Source of the DNA: Actinomycetota bacterium
GTDB taxonomy: Bacteria; Actinomycetota; UBA4738; HRBIN12
DNA: 14,106 nt
Assembly (NCBI GenBank): GCA_005885325.1
Contig: VAYX01000052.1
Coordinates: 1 to 14,106 of the forward strand
Reading direction: 5' to 3'
The notes under the pieces are model-generated. The model did no database searches. It saw only the letters and a program-made list of their open reading frames with translations, and was not told the origin of the DNA. Each line of letters starts with the position of its first letter. Position 1 is the stretch's first letter. The position numbers were made by a program, and so were the translations under genes. Positions 12,870-14,106 of this stretch are shown in pieces.

Positions 12870-13453
12870 ACGTCGCCGACCGCATCGCCGCGTACCTGCG
12901 TCAGACGTTGGACACCGTGTCGGCGACCGCGGAGAACTGCACCGAGGAGATCGCCCGGGCCGCCGCCACCATCGCCGAGTGCGTTCGCGGTGGGGGCAAG
13001 GTCTTGATCTGCGGGAACGGCGGGAGCGCCGCCGACAGCCAGCACCTTGCCGCGGAGCTGGTCAGCACCCTGACCCTGGACCGCCGGCGGCCGGCCATCC
13101 CGGCCGTGGCCCTCACGACCGACACGTCGATCCTCACCGCGGTGTCGAACGACTTCGGCTTCGCGGGCGTGTTCGCGCGGCAGGTGGAAGCCCTGGGAGC
13201 GGCCGGCGACGTGCTGATCGGCATCTCGACGAGCGGCAACTCCGAGGACGTCGTCCTGGCCATGGAGCAGGCGACGCGGCAGGGGATGCGGACCGTCGCA
13301 CTGACCGGGGAGTCCGGCGGGAAGCTCGCACCGCTCGCCGACGTGGCCATCCTGGTCCCGAGCTCGGAGACCTCGCACGTCCAGGAGGCCCATCTGGCGG
13401 TGGAACAGCTCATCGCCTTCCTGGTGGAGGACGAGCTCTACCCCCAACGCTAG
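12866..13453 (+). CDS. gmhA: Sedoheptulose 7-phosphate isomerase (phosphoheptose isomerase)
   Basis: GmhA converts sedoheptulose 7-phosphate to D-glycero-D-manno-heptose 7-phosphate, the first step of nucleotide-heptose synthesis. The 195-residue SIS-domain protein has CGNGGSAADSQHLAAEL (49-65, with His60 and Glu64), ALTTDTSILTAVSNDFGF (82-99), ISTSGNSEDV (120-129) and HVQEAHL (171-177). Counting from Gln173, the site of the second metal/catalytic His of the E. coli enzyme (His180) is Gln181 here, an unusual change discussed in the findings. The GTG start forms GTGA with the gmhB stop. It is the last gene of the cassette. DiaA-like SIS proteins are a distant alternative. Confidence 0.9.
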   Translation: MNVADRIAAYLRQTLDTVSATAENCTEEIARAAATIAECVRGGGKVLICGNGGSAADSQHLAAELVSTLTLDRRRPAIPAVALTTDTSILTAVSNDFGFAGVFARQVEALGAAGDVLIGISTSGNSEDVVLAMEQATRQGMRTVALTGESGGKLAPLADVAILVPSSETSHVQEAHLAVEQLIAFLVEDELYPQR

Positions 13454-13491
13454 CGGTCGGGGACGCCACCGGCCCAGGTCTACATCAGGGC

Positions 13492-13520
13492 TTGACCTTC
13501 GAACACGTGTTCGATATCGT
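13492..13520 (+). promoter_or_regulatory. Promoter of the DEDDh exonuclease gene
   Basis: TTGACC (13492-13497) and TATCGT (13515-13520) are separated by exactly 17 bp, the best promoter match in the window. The spacer is filled by a perfect palindrome. Transcription should begin near 13527, giving a leader of about 26 nt that contains GGAGG (13541-13545), 7 nt before the ATG. Confidence 0.75.
13499..13514. promoter_or_regulatory. LexA operator (SOS box)
   Basis: TCGAACACGTGTTCGA is a perfect 16-bp palindrome containing CGAAC-N4-GTTCG, the core of the Bacillus/mycobacterial-type LexA box. It lies between the -35 and -10 elements, where bound LexA would block RNA polymerase. The match to consensus is from memory of that motif; binding has not been shown. 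Confidence 0.8.
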
Positions 13521-13552
13521 CGGATGCCCGCGGCCCCGGCGGAGGCCGTCGC

Positions 13553-14106
13553 ATGCTGGCCCAACCGGTCCAGACCACCTTGGAGGAGGGACTCCCCCTC
13601 CAAGAGGTGACGTTCTGCATCGTCGACCTGGAGACCACCGGGGGGTCCCCGACCGACTCGCGGATCACCGAGATCGGTGCGGTGAAGTACCGGGGCCGTG
13701 AGCGGGTCGGGGTGTTCGAGACACTCGTGGACCCCGGAACATCGATCCCCAGGTTCATCACCCACCTCACCGGCATCGATGACGCGACCGTCCGCGACGC
13801 ACCGGCCCTGGAATGGGCGCTCCCGGCCTTCGTCGAGTTCGCGCGGGGGTGCGTGTTCGTGGCACACAACGCACGGTTCGATTTCACGTTCCTGAATGCG
13901 AGCCTGGTTCGCCTGGACTACGAGCCGTTTCCACCGCCGCCCGTGTGCACGGCTCGGCTGGCTCGCCGCGTCGTATGGCCCGAGGTGCGGAACGTGCGGC
14001 TCCAGACGCTCGCCGAGTACTTCCGGACGGGGGCGCGGCCCACGCACCGGGCCCTCCCAGACGCGGCGGCATGCGCCGAGGTCTTCCACGGCCTCCTCGA
14101 CCTCGG
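13553..14106 (+). CDS. DEDDh 3'-5' exonuclease (DnaQ-like), truncated at the window end
   Basis: The visible 184 residues form a DnaQ-type exonuclease domain. Motif I is VDLETTG (Asp25, Glu27), motif II HNARFDFTFL (Asp110), and motif III HRALPD (His165, Asp170), so all five DEDDh residues are present. The start TLEEGLPLQEVTFCIVDLETTGG strongly recalls actinobacterial proteins in which this domain is joined to a GIY-YIG/UvrC-like nuclease (Rv2191 type), but the second part would lie beyond 14106. ATG at 13553 has GGAGG 7 nt upstream. It is 99 bp after gmhA with its own LexA-box promoter, so it is not part of the heptose operon. The SOS box supports a DNA-repair role rather than replication proofreading. 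Confidence 0.9.
   Translation, partial: MLAQPVQTTLEEGLPLQEVTFCIVDLETTGGSPTDSRITEIGAVKYRGRERVGVFETLVDPGTSIPRFITHLTGIDDATVRDAPALEWALPAFVEFARGCVFVAHNARFDFTFLNASLVRLDYEPFPPPPVCTARLARRVVWPEVRNVRLQTLAEYFRTGARPTHRALPDAAACAEVFHGLLDL

Noticed and set aside
12569..14089. 506-codon minus-strand frame opposite gmhB, gmhA and the exonuclease
   Set aside because: It spans three well-identified genes and a strong promoter on the other strand and has no recognisable domain.
1..14106. CRISPR array, insertion sequence, prophage, tRNA or rRNA
   Set aside because: No direct-repeat array, transposase, integrase, terminal repeats or RNA gene signature was seen; gene packing and base use look uniform.

Overview
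The window is GC-rich, tightly packed bacterial DNA. Several features point to an actinobacterium (Actinomycetota): a WhiB-type Fe-S regulator, a PimB'-like phosphatidylinositol-mannoside mannosyltransferase, an F420-type luciferase-like oxidoreductase, a mycobacterial/Bacillus-type LexA box, and several genes with a -10-like hexamer 8-10 nt from the start codon and no Shine-Dalgarno sequence, as expected for leaderless mRNAs. The order pimB' / SRPBCC / ArsA-like ATPase / small CP-rich protein, with a DEDDh exonuclease further on, recalls from memory the Rv2182c-Rv2191 neighbourhood of Mycobacterium tuberculosis. Genus cannot be told from the sequence. No mobile element, CRISPR array, tRNA or rRNA was seen, and no gene-free stretch exceeds about 150 bp.

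Region 1 (1-4037) is one-carbon/folate metabolism. The 3' two thirds of fhs (formate-tetrahydrofolate ligase) reads rightward and meets, stop codon against stop codon in one CTAG, a leftward series: LLM-class oxidoreductase, 5-formyl-THF cyclo-ligase (GTGA overlap), a divergent GcvT-family THF-dependent enzyme, and a 63-aa one-knuckle zinc protein that seems to have its own promoter with a dyad over the start site.

Region 2 (4066-9990) continues leftward. In transcription order it holds pimB', a double-zinc-ribbon membrane protein, a SRPBCC protein, an ArsA/Get3-like ATPase with a C-terminal HSP20-like domain, an 87-aa CP-containing protein, a bacterial eRF1/Vms1/Balon-superfamily protein with GGWSQ at the GGQ position, and a ROK glucokinase. 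From arsA to the ROK kinase the genes overlap or nearly touch, which suggests coupled expression.

Region 3 (10012-14106) reads rightward. It holds a YgfZ/CAF17-like folate-binding protein divergent from pimB' across 21 bp, a WhiB regulator, a translationally coupled heptose cassette (hddA-gmhB-gmhA, with no nucleotidyltransferase in view), and the start of a DEDDh exonuclease gene. The exonuclease promoter has a perfect 16-bp LexA/SOS palindrome filling the -35/-10 spacer, so the gene is predicted to be DNA-damage inducible.

The strongest candidates for something little described are the coupled ArsA-HSP20 / small CP protein / eRF1-like module and the SOS-controlled exonuclease. No wholly new defence-like or mobile system is evident.
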